A DNA stretch of 64,000 nucleotides from Ideonella dechloratans (GTDB taxonomy: Bacteria; Pseudomonadota; Gammaproteobacteria; Burkholderiales; Burkholderiaceae_C), in the NCBI RefSeq assembly GCF_021049305.1, contig NZ_CP088082.1, positions 496,001 to 560,000 of the forward strand. Reading direction: 5' to 3'. Below, piece by piece: positions 21,130 through 29,030 of the stretch. Position 1 is the first letter of the stretch. Each line of letters begins with the position of its first letter. The notes beneath the pieces were generated by a model. It was not told the origin of the DNA, ran no database searches, and was given only the letters and a program-made list of their open reading frames with translations. The position numbers and the translations under genes are program-made.

Positions 21130-22251
21130 TCAGACCTTGCCGATGACGCCGGCCACCAGGTAGTTCATGCCTTCCAGGGCCACGTCGGTCTGCTTGTGCA
21201 CCGTGCCCTTGGGGATCACGACCTTGCCGGTGTTGTCCTTGAGCTCGCCCTTGAAGATGTCGAAGGTGCCCTTCATCATCGCGGCGCGGATGCCTTCGGC
21301 CTGCTTGCGGGCGGCCTCCGGCACCATGCCGCCATAGGGCGAGGACTTGACGAAGCCTTCCTTCAGGCCGCCGCGCACGAAGTTCGGGTGCGGCTGGCCG
21401 TTCTTGGCGGCCTCGACGATCTGCTTGTAGGGTGTGACCCAGTTCCACTCGGCCCCGGTCAGGTAGGCCTGCGGTGCCAGCTTGGCCTGCGAGGCGTGGT
21501 AGCCGCAGACGAACTTGCCGCGCTTGGCCGCGGTCTCGACGATCACCTTGGGGCCATCGACGTGCATGGTGAACACGTCCACGCCCTGGTCGGCCAGGCT
21601 GTTGGTGGCCTCGGCCTCCTTGACGGGCATGGACCAGTCGCCGGTGAAGATCACCGAGCAGGTGATGTCCGGGTGAACCGACTGCGCGCCCAGCGTGAAG
21701 GCGTTGATGTTGCGCAGCACCTGCGGGATGGGCTTGGCCGCCACGAAGCCGAGTTTCTTGCTCTTGCTCATGTGGCCGGCGATGACGCCGTTGAGGTACT
21801 GGGCCTCGTCGATATAGCCGAAGAAGCTGCCCACGTTCTTCGGGTGCTTGCCCTCGGTCCACAGGCCGCCGCAGTGGGCGAAGCGGATGTCCGGGAACTT
21901 GGCGGCCATGGCCAGCACATGCGGGTCGAAGTAGCCGAAGGAGGTGGGGAACAGCAGCTTGGCGCCGTCCTGCACGATCATGCCCTGCATGGTCTTTTGC
22001 ACCGCGGTGGTCTCGGGCACGTTTTCTTCTTCCACCACCTTGATGCCCGGCCAGGTCTTGACCACGGCGGCGGCTTCGGCATGGGCCTGGTTGTAGCCGT
22101 AGTCGTCCTTGGCGCCCACATAGATGAAGCCCACGGTGAGCGGGGCGGCAGCCTGCGCCCACGAGGCCCAGCCCCCGGCACCGGCGGCTGCGCCCAGGGC
22201 GCCCACCTGCTTGATCCAGTCACGCCGCTTCCACTGCATTTCTTCGGACAT
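21130..22251 (-). CDS. BMP-family ABC transporter substrate-binding protein with Tat signal
   Basis: 373 aa from the ATG at 22251. The N-terminus WKRRDWIKQVGALGAA followed by Ala-rich hydrophobics to AQAAAP is a twin-arginine signal, not the lipobox of the classical BMP/Med lipoproteins. The mature domain begins TVGFIYVGAKDDYGYNQAH, with GVDVFTMHVDGP and SPYGGMVPEAARKQAEG later, matching BMP-type periplasmic binding proteins. It is the first gene of the operon, so the imported compound is probably the urea oligomer that the downstream hydrolases degrade. Confidence 0.92.
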   Translation of the reverse strand: MSEEMQWKRRDWIKQVGALGAAAGAGGWASWAQAAAPLTVGFIYVGAKDDYGYNQAHAEAAAVVKTWPGIKVVEEENVPETTAVQKTMQGMIVQDGAKLLFPTSFGYFDPHVLAMAAKFPDIRFAHCGGLWTEGKHPKNVGSFFGYIDEAQYLNGVIAGHMSKSKKLGFVAAKPIPQVLRNINAFTLGAQSVHPDITCSVIFTGDWSMPVKEAEATNSLADQGVDVFTMHVDGPKVIVETAAKRGKFVCGYHASQAKLAPQAYLTGAEWNWVTPYKQIVEAAKNGQPHPNFVRGGLKEGFVKSSPYGGMVPEAARKQAEGIRAAMMKGTFDIFKGELKDNTGKVVIPKGTVHKQTDVALEGMNYLVAGVIGKV

Positions 22252-22330
22252 CGCGTTGCTCCAGTCGAAAAGGTCTGATGGGGGAACCTGCCAGCCCACC
22301 AGGGATTGGTGTTCTTTCTGGGGTTCTAAC

Positions 22331-22340
22331 TGGTATACAA
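22331..22340 (-). promoter_or_regulatory. Candidate GntR/FCD operator
   Basis: The site TGGTATACAA fits the FCD-type GntR consensus TNGTNNACNA and is 80 bp upstream of the first gene of the urea-oligomer operon. The cognate regulator is plausibly the FCD GntR gene that closes the operon at 13049-13777. No second copy was found next to that gene. Confidence 0.5.
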
Positions 22341-22489
22341 GCAAGCGACGGGCCAGGTTTTGGGGGGCGCGTGGCCGGAGATTCATGCGCTGGCACGGGG
22401 GACGTGCGCTCTTCCGGTGCCCCTCCGGCGGCGGTGTGACCCCGGGCGGGTCGCGTCGCACCAAGGGTGTGCCCACATTCCGGGGCGGG

Positions 22490-22515
22490 AAATAGATGTC
22501 ATTTGAAATCTATTT
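22490..22515. promoter_or_regulatory. Inverted repeat, candidate TetR operator/promoter element
   Basis: Perfect 8-bp arms AAATAGAT (22490-22497) and ATCTATTT (22508-22515) lie in an AT-rich island within GC-rich flanks, 58 bp before the MaoC-like gene. Its position suggests autoregulation by the TetR product encoded downstream (23029). Confidence 0.5.
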
Positions 22516-22572
22516 GCTATGCTGGGTCCGCTTCCCTTCATGCGCTGGCCGCGCATCGTTTCTGGAGACCTC

Positions 22573-23025
22573 ATGGCCCTGACCGCCGCTGTCTATCTTG
22601 AAGACCTGTCCGTGGGCGATACATTTCGCAGCGGCGAACACGCGCTCGACGAGGCGCAGATCGTCGACTTCGCCCGGCAGTTCGACCCGCAGCCCTTCCA
22701 CACCGACGGCGAGGCGGCCCGCCAGACCTTCTTCCAGGGGTTGGCCGCCAGCGGTTGGCACACCGCGGCCGTCACGATGAAGCTGCTGGTGCAGAGCATG
22801 CCGCTGGGCGGCGGCCTGATCGGTGCCGGCGGCTCGGTGGAATGGCCCCGGCCCACCCGGCCGGGGGACTTGCTGCGCGTGGTCTGCCGGGTGCTGGAGA
22901 TCCGCCCCTCGCGCTCCAAGCCGGACCGCGGCATGGTGACCGTCGAAACCCTGACCCTGAACCAGCGCGACGAGACCTGCCAGCGCCTGGTGACCCAGAT
23001 GGTCGTGATGCGCCGCCCGGGCTGA
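22573..23025 (+). CDS. MaoC-like (R)-hydratase family protein
   Basis: 150 aa single hotdog domain. The hydratase-2 motif is present as FDPQPFHTD (D38, H43), followed by GLAASGWHTAAVTMKLL. The end LVTQMVVMRR is typical. MaoC-domain proteins hydrate enoyl-CoA thioesters. The ATG at 22573 follows GGAGA; earlier in-frame starts lack family sequence. It is 3 bp from the TetR gene and probably co-transcribed with it. Confidence 0.88.
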   Translation: MALTAAVYLEDLSVGDTFRSGEHALDEAQIVDFARQFDPQPFHTDGEAARQTFFQGLAASGWHTAAVTMKLLVQSMPLGGGLIGAGGSVEWPRPTRPGDLLRVVCRVLEIRPSRSKPDRGMVTVETLTLNQRDETCQRLVTQMVVMRRPG

Positions 23026-23028
23026 GCG

Positions 23029-23646
23029 ATGGGACGGGTCTCCAAGGTGCAGGCGGCGCTCAACCGCCAGCACATCGTCGAGACGGCCAGCCGGCTGTTC
23101 CGTCAGCACGGGGTGGAGGGCGTCTCCATCGCCGACATCATGTCGGCCGCCGGGCTCACGCCTGGCGGCTTCTACAAGCACTTCGCCAGCAAGGAGGCGC
23201 TGATCGACGAGGCGTTCGCGCTGGCCTTCCAGCAGGCGCTGGGTGTCTGGGACCAGGTGGCTCAGCGGGAGCGCTCGGGGCCGGACAGCGCGCTGGCGGC
23301 GCTGGTGCGTTTTTACTTCCGGCCTCGTCCTGCCGAGTGGAGCTGCCCGATGCTGGCCTTCGCGGGCTGCAATGACGGGCAGGCCCCGCAGGCGCCGGCC
23401 ATGGCCACCTACCGGGAGGGCGCGCAGACCCTGCTGGAACGCTTCCGCGCGGCGGCCCGCAAGACCCCGGCGCCGTCACCGGGGCAGGCCCTGACGAACG
23501 CGGAGGTGGATCTGCTCTTTGCCGCCATGGTCGGCACGGGCCTGCTGGCGCGTTCGGTGGGGGATGCCGCCTGGATCCGCGACCTGCAGGCCGCGGTGCT
23601 GGGGGCGCTGCCCCCGACCGACCGCCCCACGGACCCGTCCGCCTGA
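23029..23646 (+). CDS. TetR-family transcriptional regulator
   Basis: 205 aa. The N-terminal HTH (about 12-60) reads IVETASRLFRQHGVEGVSIA then MSAAGLTPGGFYKHFASKEA, the standard TetR_N pattern of the TetR_C_16-like or NemR-like group. The C-terminal ligand domain is helical with two Cys residues (WSCPMLAFAGCND near 105-117) that could sense electrophiles (inference). It likely controls the MaoC-like gene through the inverted repeat at 22490-22515. Confidence 0.92.
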   Translation: MGRVSKVQAALNRQHIVETASRLFRQHGVEGVSIADIMSAAGLTPGGFYKHFASKEALIDEAFALAFQQALGVWDQVAQRERSGPDSALAALVRFYFRPRPAEWSCPMLAFAGCNDGQAPQAPAMATYREGAQTLLERFRAAARKTPAPSPGQALTNAEVDLLFAAMVGTGLLARSVGDAAWIRDLQAAVLGALPPTDRPTDPSA

Positions 23647-23683
23647 GGCGAACGCGATCGGCGGGCTTTCAGGCGCCAGGCCC

Positions 23684-24175
23684 TCAAGCCGGCAGCTGCG
23701 CCAGGCTGTCCAGCGTGGCCAGGCAGGCCTGGGCCGCTTCCTGCCCCTTGGTGATGAAGTGGGTGCGGAAGAAGCTCTGGTGCTCTTCGTGCGAGTGGAA
23801 GTCACGCGGGGTCAGCACCACCGAGAACACCGGCACGCCGGTGTCGAGCTGGATGCGCATCAGCGCGTCGATCACCGCGCTGGCGACGAACTCGTGGCGG
23901 TAGATGCCACCGTTGACCACCAGGCCGCAGGCCACCAGGGCGTCGTAGCGGCCGCTGCGGGCCAGGCGCTGCAGGTGCAGCGGGATCTCGAAGGCGCCGG
24001 GCACTTCGAGCTGTTCGAACTGGCATTGGCCGGGCCGCTGCCGCTCGCATTCGGCGCGGAAGCCTTCGACGGCGTTCTGCACGATGTCGCGGTGCCAGCT
24101 GGCGCTGACGACGGCGATGCGGCGCGGGGTGTCGCCCGTGGCGGGCGCGAGGGGGGAGCTGAGGGGCTGATTCAT
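23684..24175 (-). CDS. ribH: 6,7-dimethyl-8-ribityllumazine synthase, type II
   Basis: 163 aa from the ATG at 24175, chosen because GAGGAT is well spaced; an ATG at 24187 is possible. The motifs are IAVVSASWHRDIV, FEQLEVPGAFEIPLHLQ, CGLVVNGGIYRHEFVASAVI (with the catalytic His) and VFSVVLTPRDFH. The GGIYRHEFV form and the extended C-terminus (FFRTHFITKGQEAA) mark the RibH2/type II decameric class known from Brucella. It condenses the ribityl pyrimidine with butanone phosphate in riboflavin synthesis. It is controlled by the FMN riboswitch upstream. Confidence 0.94.
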   Translation of the reverse strand: MNQPLSSPLAPATGDTPRRIAVVSASWHRDIVQNAVEGFRAECERQRPGQCQFEQLEVPGAFEIPLHLQRLARSGRYDALVACGLVVNGGIYRHEFVASAVIDALMRIQLDTGVPVFSVVLTPRDFHSHEEHQSFFRTHFITKGQEAAQACLATLDSLAQLPA

Positions 24176-24220
24176 GGTGATCCTCATGGAGAGTGGCCAG
24201 AATCAGGGCGAACGCAGCAG

Positions 24221-24250
24221 CGCCACCGGCGCCTGAACAGCGCGGTGGCG
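24221..24250 (-). promoter_or_regulatory. Leader hairpin of the ribH riboswitch (expression platform)
   Basis: A perfect 8-bp stem, CGCCACCG with CGGTGGCG, around a 14-nt loop lies between the FMN aptamer and the ribH start. There is no U tract, so it probably controls translation or acts through Rho. This is inferred from position. Confidence 0.5.
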
Positions 24251-24261
24251 AACACATGCGG

Positions 24262-24408
24262 TCTCTTTCATCCGGACTGTGACCGTCGGCCCTGGCCTCT
24301 CACCAGGTCTGCTGACCCCCGCGGCCATGGTGAGCCACGGGGCGCTCGCGGGCTCCCGTGACAGGCACGGATACCGCCGGTGGGGAATTCCACCCCGCCC
24401 TGAGAACG
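24262..24408 (-). ncRNA. FMN riboswitch (RFN element)
   Basis: On the minus strand the conserved RFN blocks appear in order: GTTCTCAGGGCGGGGTG near the 5' end, ATTCCCCACCGGCGGTA, a GC-rich variable arm, AGCAGACCTGGTGAGA, GGCCGACGGTCACAGTCCGGATGAAAGAGA split across the last stems (only short parts quoted). It precedes ribH, so FMN should repress lumazine synthase production. Confidence 0.95.
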
Positions 24409-24471
24409 CTGCCGGCACAAGACCGGCCCAGCCATTCTAGGCAGGCGAGGACAGCCTCCGGGGACGCAGGG

Positions 24472-24726
24472 TCAGAACAGGTCGCAGGCCCGGTAGCGCA
24501 GGCGGACGTTCAGGTCGTCCACCACCTCGGTCCACTCGCCGGAGGCGTCCATCATGGTTTCCAGCGCCTGGGCCTGCTGGGGGCTCCAGAACGGGGCCTC
24601 GCACAGGCGCAGCTGCAGGGACAGCGGCCGGTGGGCGTCGATGAAGCGCTCGATGGCGCCGTCCTCGCTGGGCAGACCCAGCTGGCAGAACAGCGCCGGC
24701 AGATCATGGTGGGCGGATGGCTGCAT
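24472..24726 (-). CDS. DUF2789 family protein
   Basis: 84 aa, full length for DUF2789. It shows the family pattern HDLPALFCQLGLPSEDGAIE, then FIDAHRPLSLQLRL, APFWSPQQAQALETM, and EWTEVVDDLNVRLR. These are small helical cytoplasmic proteins of unknown function, common in Beta- and Gammaproteobacteria. It stands alone between the FMN riboswitch and the divergent MFS gene. Confidence 0.88.
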   Translation of the reverse strand: MQPSAHHDLPALFCQLGLPSEDGAIERFIDAHRPLSLQLRLCEAPFWSPQQAQALETMMDASGEWTEVVDDLNVRLRYRACDLF

Positions 24727-24950
24727 GGCAGGTCTCCTTCGGGCGGCTTGCCCAGTCTAGGAAGCCGGGGCGGCGAGCTGGCCTGGGACAAACCACCGGG
24801 ATGCCGCGGCAGGGGGCTGCCGCAGCAGCGAAGCCGTCTGACCCCCAAGGACTTGTGCTGGCTGCTAGGCTGCGGGCCTGCACCGTGCCCACCTGCCGTG
24901 CATGCCGGCGGCCTCACGCCCTGGCATGGCGGCTGCTCCTGATCTTCGAT

Positions 24951-26204
24951 ATGTCACTTCCTCCTGCGGCCGAAGGCCCCACCCCGGCCCTGGCCGACCA
25001 CGCGGCCCATGGCGCCGCCGACGACCGCCTGTTCCTGCGCACCGTGCTGGCCCTGGCCGCCGGGGGCTTCGCCATCGGCACCGGCGAGTTCGTCATCATG
25101 GGCCTGCTGCCCGAGGTGGCGCGCGATCTGGCGGTCTCCATCCCGCAGGCCGGCCATGTGATCAGCGCCTACGCCCTGGGCGTGGTGGTGGGCGCGCCGC
25201 TGCTGGCGGTGCTGACCGCCGGCTGGCACCGCCGCACCCTGCTGATGGTGCTGATGCTGATCTTCGGCCTGGGCAACCTGGCCAGCGCGCTGGCGCCGGG
25301 CTATCTGTCGCTCAACCTGCTGCGCCTGTGCGCCGGCCTGCCGCACGGCAGCTACTTCGGCATCGCTGCGCTGGTGGCCGCGGCATTGAGCGAGCCCCAC
25401 CAGCGGGCCCGCGCCGTGGGCCTGGTCATGCTGGGGCTGACCAGCGGCACGTTGCTGGGCGTGCCGGTGGCCTCGGCCCTGGGCCAGTGGCTGGGCTGGC
25501 GGGCGGCCTTCGTCTTCGTCGCGGCGGTCGCGCTGCTGTCGGTGGGCATGATCCGCGCCTGGGTGCCCAACCTGGCGCCGCCGCCCGGGGCCAGTCCGTT
25601 GCGCGAACTGGGCGCCCTGGGGCGCAAGCAGGTCTGGCTCACGCTGGGCATCGCGGCCATCGGCTTCGGCGGCATGTTCTCGGTCTTCAGCTACGTCAAG
25701 CCCACCCTGCTGCAGGTGGCGGGCATGCCCCTGGGCTGGATGCCGGTGGTGCTCTCGCTGTTCGGCGTGGGCATGGTGGGCGGCAACCTGATCGGTTCGC
25801 GCCTGGCCGACAAGGCCCTGATGCCCACCATCGGCGGGCTGTTGATCTGGTCCGCCGCCATCCAGCTGCTCTACGTGCTGACCTGCCACCATCCGGTGGC
25901 GGCGGCGCTGACCGTGGTGCTGGTGGGCAGTGCGGTGGCCATCGGCCCAGCGCTGCAGATCCGCCTGATGGACGTGGCCGGCGATGCCCAGGCCCTGGCC
26001 GCGGCGCTCAACCACTCGGCCTTCAACCTGGCCAATGCGCTGGGCGCCTGGCTGGGCGGCTTGGCCATCGACGCCGGCCTGGGCTACCCGTCCACCGGCT
26101 GGGTGGGCACGCTGCTGTCGCTGGGCGGCTTCGGCGTGTTCTGGTGGGCCCGGCAGGATGCGCGCCGCGCGGCCCAGGCGTCTGGCACTGCGCTGACAGG
26201 CTGA
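24951..26204 (+). CDS. MFS transporter (AraJ/YdhP/sugar-efflux-like)
   Basis: 417 aa, 12 predicted TM helices. The family start AAGGFAIGTGEFVIMGLLPE, then QAGHVISAYALGVVVGAPLL, and the motif-A equivalent GWHRRTLLM are those of YdhP/AraJ-type drug and sugar efflux proteins. GLPHGSYFGIAALVAA and SAFNLANALGAWLGGL are further signatures. It is probably a proton-driven exporter of small compounds. There is no clear Shine-Dalgarno at the ATG; upstream in-frame starts give non-family sequence. Confidence 0.9.
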   Translation: MSLPPAAEGPTPALADHAAHGAADDRLFLRTVLALAAGGFAIGTGEFVIMGLLPEVARDLAVSIPQAGHVISAYALGVVVGAPLLAVLTAGWHRRTLLMVLMLIFGLGNLASALAPGYLSLNLLRLCAGLPHGSYFGIAALVAAALSEPHQRARAVGLVMLGLTSGTLLGVPVASALGQWLGWRAAFVFVAAVALLSVGMIRAWVPNLAPPPGASPLRELGALGRKQVWLTLGIAAIGFGGMFSVFSYVKPTLLQVAGMPLGWMPVVLSLFGVGMVGGNLIGSRLADKALMPTIGGLLIWSAAIQLLYVLTCHHPVAAALTVVLVGSAVAIGPALQIRLMDVAGDAQALAAALNHSAFNLANALGAWLGGLAIDAGLGYPSTGWVGTLLSLGGFGVFWWARQDARRAAQASGTALTG

Positions 26205-26235
26205 AGGCGCCGAACGCGCTGCTACACTGCCTCTT

Positions 26236-26487
26236 GCTTCAGGTGCTTCTGCCGGCTGTTCATGCGGCAGGAGTGAAACGGGAAGCCGGTGCGTGGCTCG
26301 CTTTGGCGAGTTGCAAGGCCGGCGCTGCCCCCGCAACGGTAAGCGAGTCCGTGGCCCGATCGGCCGGCGTCTTCAGATGCCGGTCCCGCCACTGTGTCCT
26401 GCGGGACATGGGAAGGTGATCGGGTCCGGGCCGGGTGTTTTCGCACCCGGTCCCTCGTGAGCCCGGAGACCGGCCTGTCGCACAGGA
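26236..26487 (+). ncRNA. Cobalamin (AdoCbl) riboswitch
   Basis: The 26.2-26.5 kb leader contains AGGTGCTTCTGCC at the 5' end, GTGAAACGGGAAGCCGGTG, the highly conserved GCTGCCCCCGCAACGGTAAG, the arm GCCACTGTGTCCTGCGGGAC, and the closing AGCCCGGAGACCGGCCTG. It heads the cobalamin operon, so AdoCbl should repress synthesis. A 7-bp hairpin at 26606-26629 (TTGACGG/CCGTCAA) between aptamer and first gene may be part of the expression platform. Confidence 0.96.
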
Positions 26488-26665
26488 ACAGTCCGCCACG
26501 GTGGGTGGTGGGGTGTGCGTGCCGCCGGTCGGGCCCTGTGGGCCTCATGTGCCTTCACCTGGCCGGGTGTCGCCTTCGTGCCGGCCGTCCATCCCTCTTT
26601 CCGCCTTGACGGGCTGATGTCGCCGTCAACGTCGCGCCCGGTGGGGGCGCAGGAAAGAGAGACCC

Positions 26666-27298
26666 ATGCACATCGAACCCGGCCTGCTGGCCCAGACCAA
26701 GATCCTGGCCGCCAACGGTGTGGCCGCCGCCGTGCTGGCCAGCCACGCGCCCGCGCTGCTGCGCCGCCCGGTGCTGTGGCTGCGCACCTTGTTGGCCACC
26801 GTGTTTTTCACCCTGTTCATGCAGATGTTCCACCTGAAGGTGGGGCCGTCGGAGCTGCATTTCGTGGGCGCCATGCCCATCTACCTGACCCTGGGCTACC
26901 TGCCCACGCTGTTCGGCTTTGCCGCCGGCCTGCTGCTGCAGGGCCTGTTGTTCGAGCCGCAGGACCTGCTGCACCTGGGGGTCAACTCGCTGTCGCTGAT
27001 GGTGCCGCTGATGGTGCTGCACGCCACGCTGGGCCGCCGTCCGCAGGCGCTCACCGTGGCCCGGGTGCTGCGGCTGGACGCGGTCTACTACGCCGGCGTC
27101 ACGCTGATGGTGGGCTTCTGGCTGTCGATGGCCCAGGTCGCCACGCCGTTCTCTGACTGGCTGTGGTTTGCCAGCAGCTACCTGAGCCTGGTGGTGCTGG
27201 AGCCCATGTTCACGCTGACCGTGCTGACCGGTCTGCAGCGCCTGAACCCGCCGGCCTGGCTGCGCCTGTGCTTTGACGAACGCCTGAGCCAGGCCTGA
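26666..27298 (+). CDS. CbiM-like energy-coupling-factor permease (cobalt uptake)
   Basis: 210 aa, about six TM helices. It begins MHIEPGLLAQTKILAANG, where the start MHI matches CbiM/NikM proteins whose N-terminal Met and His2 coordinate Co2+ or Ni2+. It is the first gene after the AdoCbl riboswitch, so cobalt supply for corrin synthesis is the likely role. No CbiN, CbiQ or CbiO partner is encoded in the window; solitary CbiM-like proteins of this size occur in Proteobacteria. It ends 2 bp before cobM. Confidence 0.82.
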   Translation: MHIEPGLLAQTKILAANGVAAAVLASHAPALLRRPVLWLRTLLATVFFTLFMQMFHLKVGPSELHFVGAMPIYLTLGYLPTLFGFAAGLLLQGLLFEPQDLLHLGVNSLSLMVPLMVLHATLGRRPQALTVARVLRLDAVYYAGVTLMVGFWLSMAQVATPFSDWLWFASSYLSLVVLEPMFTLTVLTGLQRLNPPAWLRLCFDERLSQA

Positions 27299-27300
27299 GC

Positions 27301-28110
27301 ATGGCCGCGCACGACAGCGCCGCGCCGGCAGGCTGCGGCACGGTCTGGTTCGTCGGTGCCGGCCCGGGGGACCCCGAGCTGCTCACCGTCAAGGGCCGGG
27401 ACCTGATCGCCCGCGCGGGCGCCATCCTGTTCGCCGGCTCGCTGGTGAACGTGGCGGCCACCCGCTGGGCCCCGCCGGGCTGCGTCGTCGCCGACAGCAA
27501 GGACATGACGCTCGAGCAGATGGCCGCCTGGCTGATCGAGCAGGCCGGGCGCTGCGAGACCGTGGTGCGCCTGCAGACCGGTGACCCGGCGCTCTACGGC
27601 GCGCTGATCGAGCTGGTGCAGCCGCTGGACGCCGCGGGCGTGCCGCTGCAGGTGGTGCCCGGTGTGTCCTCGGCCATGGCCTCGGCGGCGGCCGCGGTGG
27701 AAAGCTTCACCCTGCCCGAGGTGACGCAGACCACCATCTTCACCCGCGTGGAAGGGCGCACGCCCATGCCCGCGGGCGAGGACCTGGCGGCCCTGGCCGC
27801 GCACCGCAGCACGCTGTGCATCTTCCTGTCCATCACCCTGCTGCACCGGGTCGAGGCCGGCCTGCGCGCGGCCGGCTGGCCGGAAGACGCGCCCATGCTC
27901 GTCGTGCACAAGGCCAGTTGGCCGGGCGAGGAGCAGATCGTGCGCGGCACCCTGGCCACCATCAAGCAGCAGTGCCGCGATGCCGGCATCGTCAGCCAGG
28001 CCATGGTCATCGCCAGCCCCACGCTGGGCGCGCGCCACTGGCCCGAGCTGACCCGCTCCAAGCTCTACGACCCCGCTTTCACCCACCGCTTCCGAAAGGC
28101 CAGCGCATGA
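27301..28110 (+). CDS. cobM: Precorrin-4/cobalt-precorrin-4 C11-methyltransferase
   Basis: 269 aa SAM-dependent tetrapyrrole methylase. The GAGPGDPE motif is at 19-26, TGDPALYG at 93-100 and VVPGVSS at 118-124. SLVN, DSKDMTLEQM and FTRVEGRTPMP distinguish CobM/CbiF from other corrin methylases. It methylates C11 of the macrocycle. It is linked to cbiX by an ATGA overlap. Confidence 0.94.
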   Translation: MAAHDSAAPAGCGTVWFVGAGPGDPELLTVKGRDLIARAGAILFAGSLVNVAATRWAPPGCVVADSKDMTLEQMAAWLIEQAGRCETVVRLQTGDPALYGALIELVQPLDAAGVPLQVVPGVSSAMASAAAAVESFTLPEVTQTTIFTRVEGRTPMPAGEDLAALAAHRSTLCIFLSITLLHRVEAGLRAAGWPEDAPMLVVHKASWPGEEQIVRGTLATIKQQCRDAGIVSQAMVIASPTLGARHWPELTRSKLYDPAFTHRFRKASA

Positions 28111-29030
28111 ACACCGACCTGAACACGGCCCTGCGCGATACCACCATCCTGATCGTTGGCCACGGCTCGCGCGAGGAATCCGGCAACCAGGAGATCCGCG
28201 ACTTTGTGGCCCAGTGGCGCTCGCGCCAGCCCGGCTGGCGCATCGAGGTGGGCTTCATCGAGTTCGCGTCCCCGTCGCTGCACGATGGCCTGCGGGCCGC
28301 CGCCCAGGGCGCGCGCCGTGTGCTGGTGCTGCCGCTCATCCTGAACGCCGCCGGCCACGTGAAGATGGAGATCCCCGAGGCCATCGAGCATGCCCGGGCC
28401 GACTGCCCGCAGGTCGAGTTCCTCTATGGCCCGCACCTGACGGCCTGCGATCCCATCCTGGACATCCTGAAGCGCCAGCTGCGCCGTGCCATGGCCGCGC
28501 TGGACATGCCCGACCCCACCACCACCGGTGTGGTGCTGCTGGGCCGCGGTTCCTCGGACCGCGGCGCCAACGGCGACATGGCCAAGATGGCCCGCTGGCT
28601 GCAGGAGGCCGGCGACCACGAGCTGGTCGACCTGGCCTTCACCGGCATCACCTTTCCGCGCCTGGAACGGGTGGTGCAGCGCCAGGCCCGCATCGGCATG
28701 ACGCAGATCGTGGTGCTGCCCTACTACCTCTACACCGGCACGCTGATGCAGCGCATCGGCCGCCAGGTCGAGCATCTGCGCGCGCAGTACCCGCAGATCC
28801 GCTTCGCCCTGGGCACGCACTTCGGCTTCGAGCCGGAGATCTTCGCCCTGCTGGAACAGCGCGTGACCGACCTGGTGGCCGGCCGCCAGGACAGCGCGCT
28901 GAGCTGCGACGGCTGCCGCTTCCGCGAGATCGCCCACGACCTGGGGCATGGGCACAGCCATGAACACACGCATGGTCAGGCTCACGCCCACTCCCACTCC
29001 CACGACCACGCACCGGTGGTGATGGCATGA
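28107..29030 (+). CDS. cbiX: Sirohydrochlorin cobaltochelatase CbiX, long form with His-rich tail
   Basis: 307 aa with two chelatase halves, the CbiX-long architecture. The first has VGHGSREESGNQEIRD (H19), the second LLGRGSSDRGANGDM and VVLPYYLYTGTLMQR. A C-terminal CDGC motif follows, then a tail of roughly 25 residues with ten His (HGHSHEHTHGQAHAHS region), seen in other long CbiX proteins and thought to store or deliver cobalt. It inserts Co2+ into sirohydrochlorin, which marks the early-cobalt pathway. Confidence 0.94.
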   Translation: MNTDLNTALRDTTILIVGHGSREESGNQEIRDFVAQWRSRQPGWRIEVGFIEFASPSLHDGLRAAAQGARRVLVLPLILNAAGHVKMEIPEAIEHARADCPQVEFLYGPHLTACDPILDILKRQLRRAMAALDMPDPTTTGVVLLGRGSSDRGANGDMAKMARWLQEAGDHELVDLAFTGITFPRLERVVQRQARIGMTQIVVLPYYLYTGTLMQRIGRQVEHLRAQYPQIRFALGTHFGFEPEIFALLEQRVTDLVAGRQDSALSCDGCRFREIAHDLGHGHSHEHTHGQAHAHSHSHDHAPVVMA

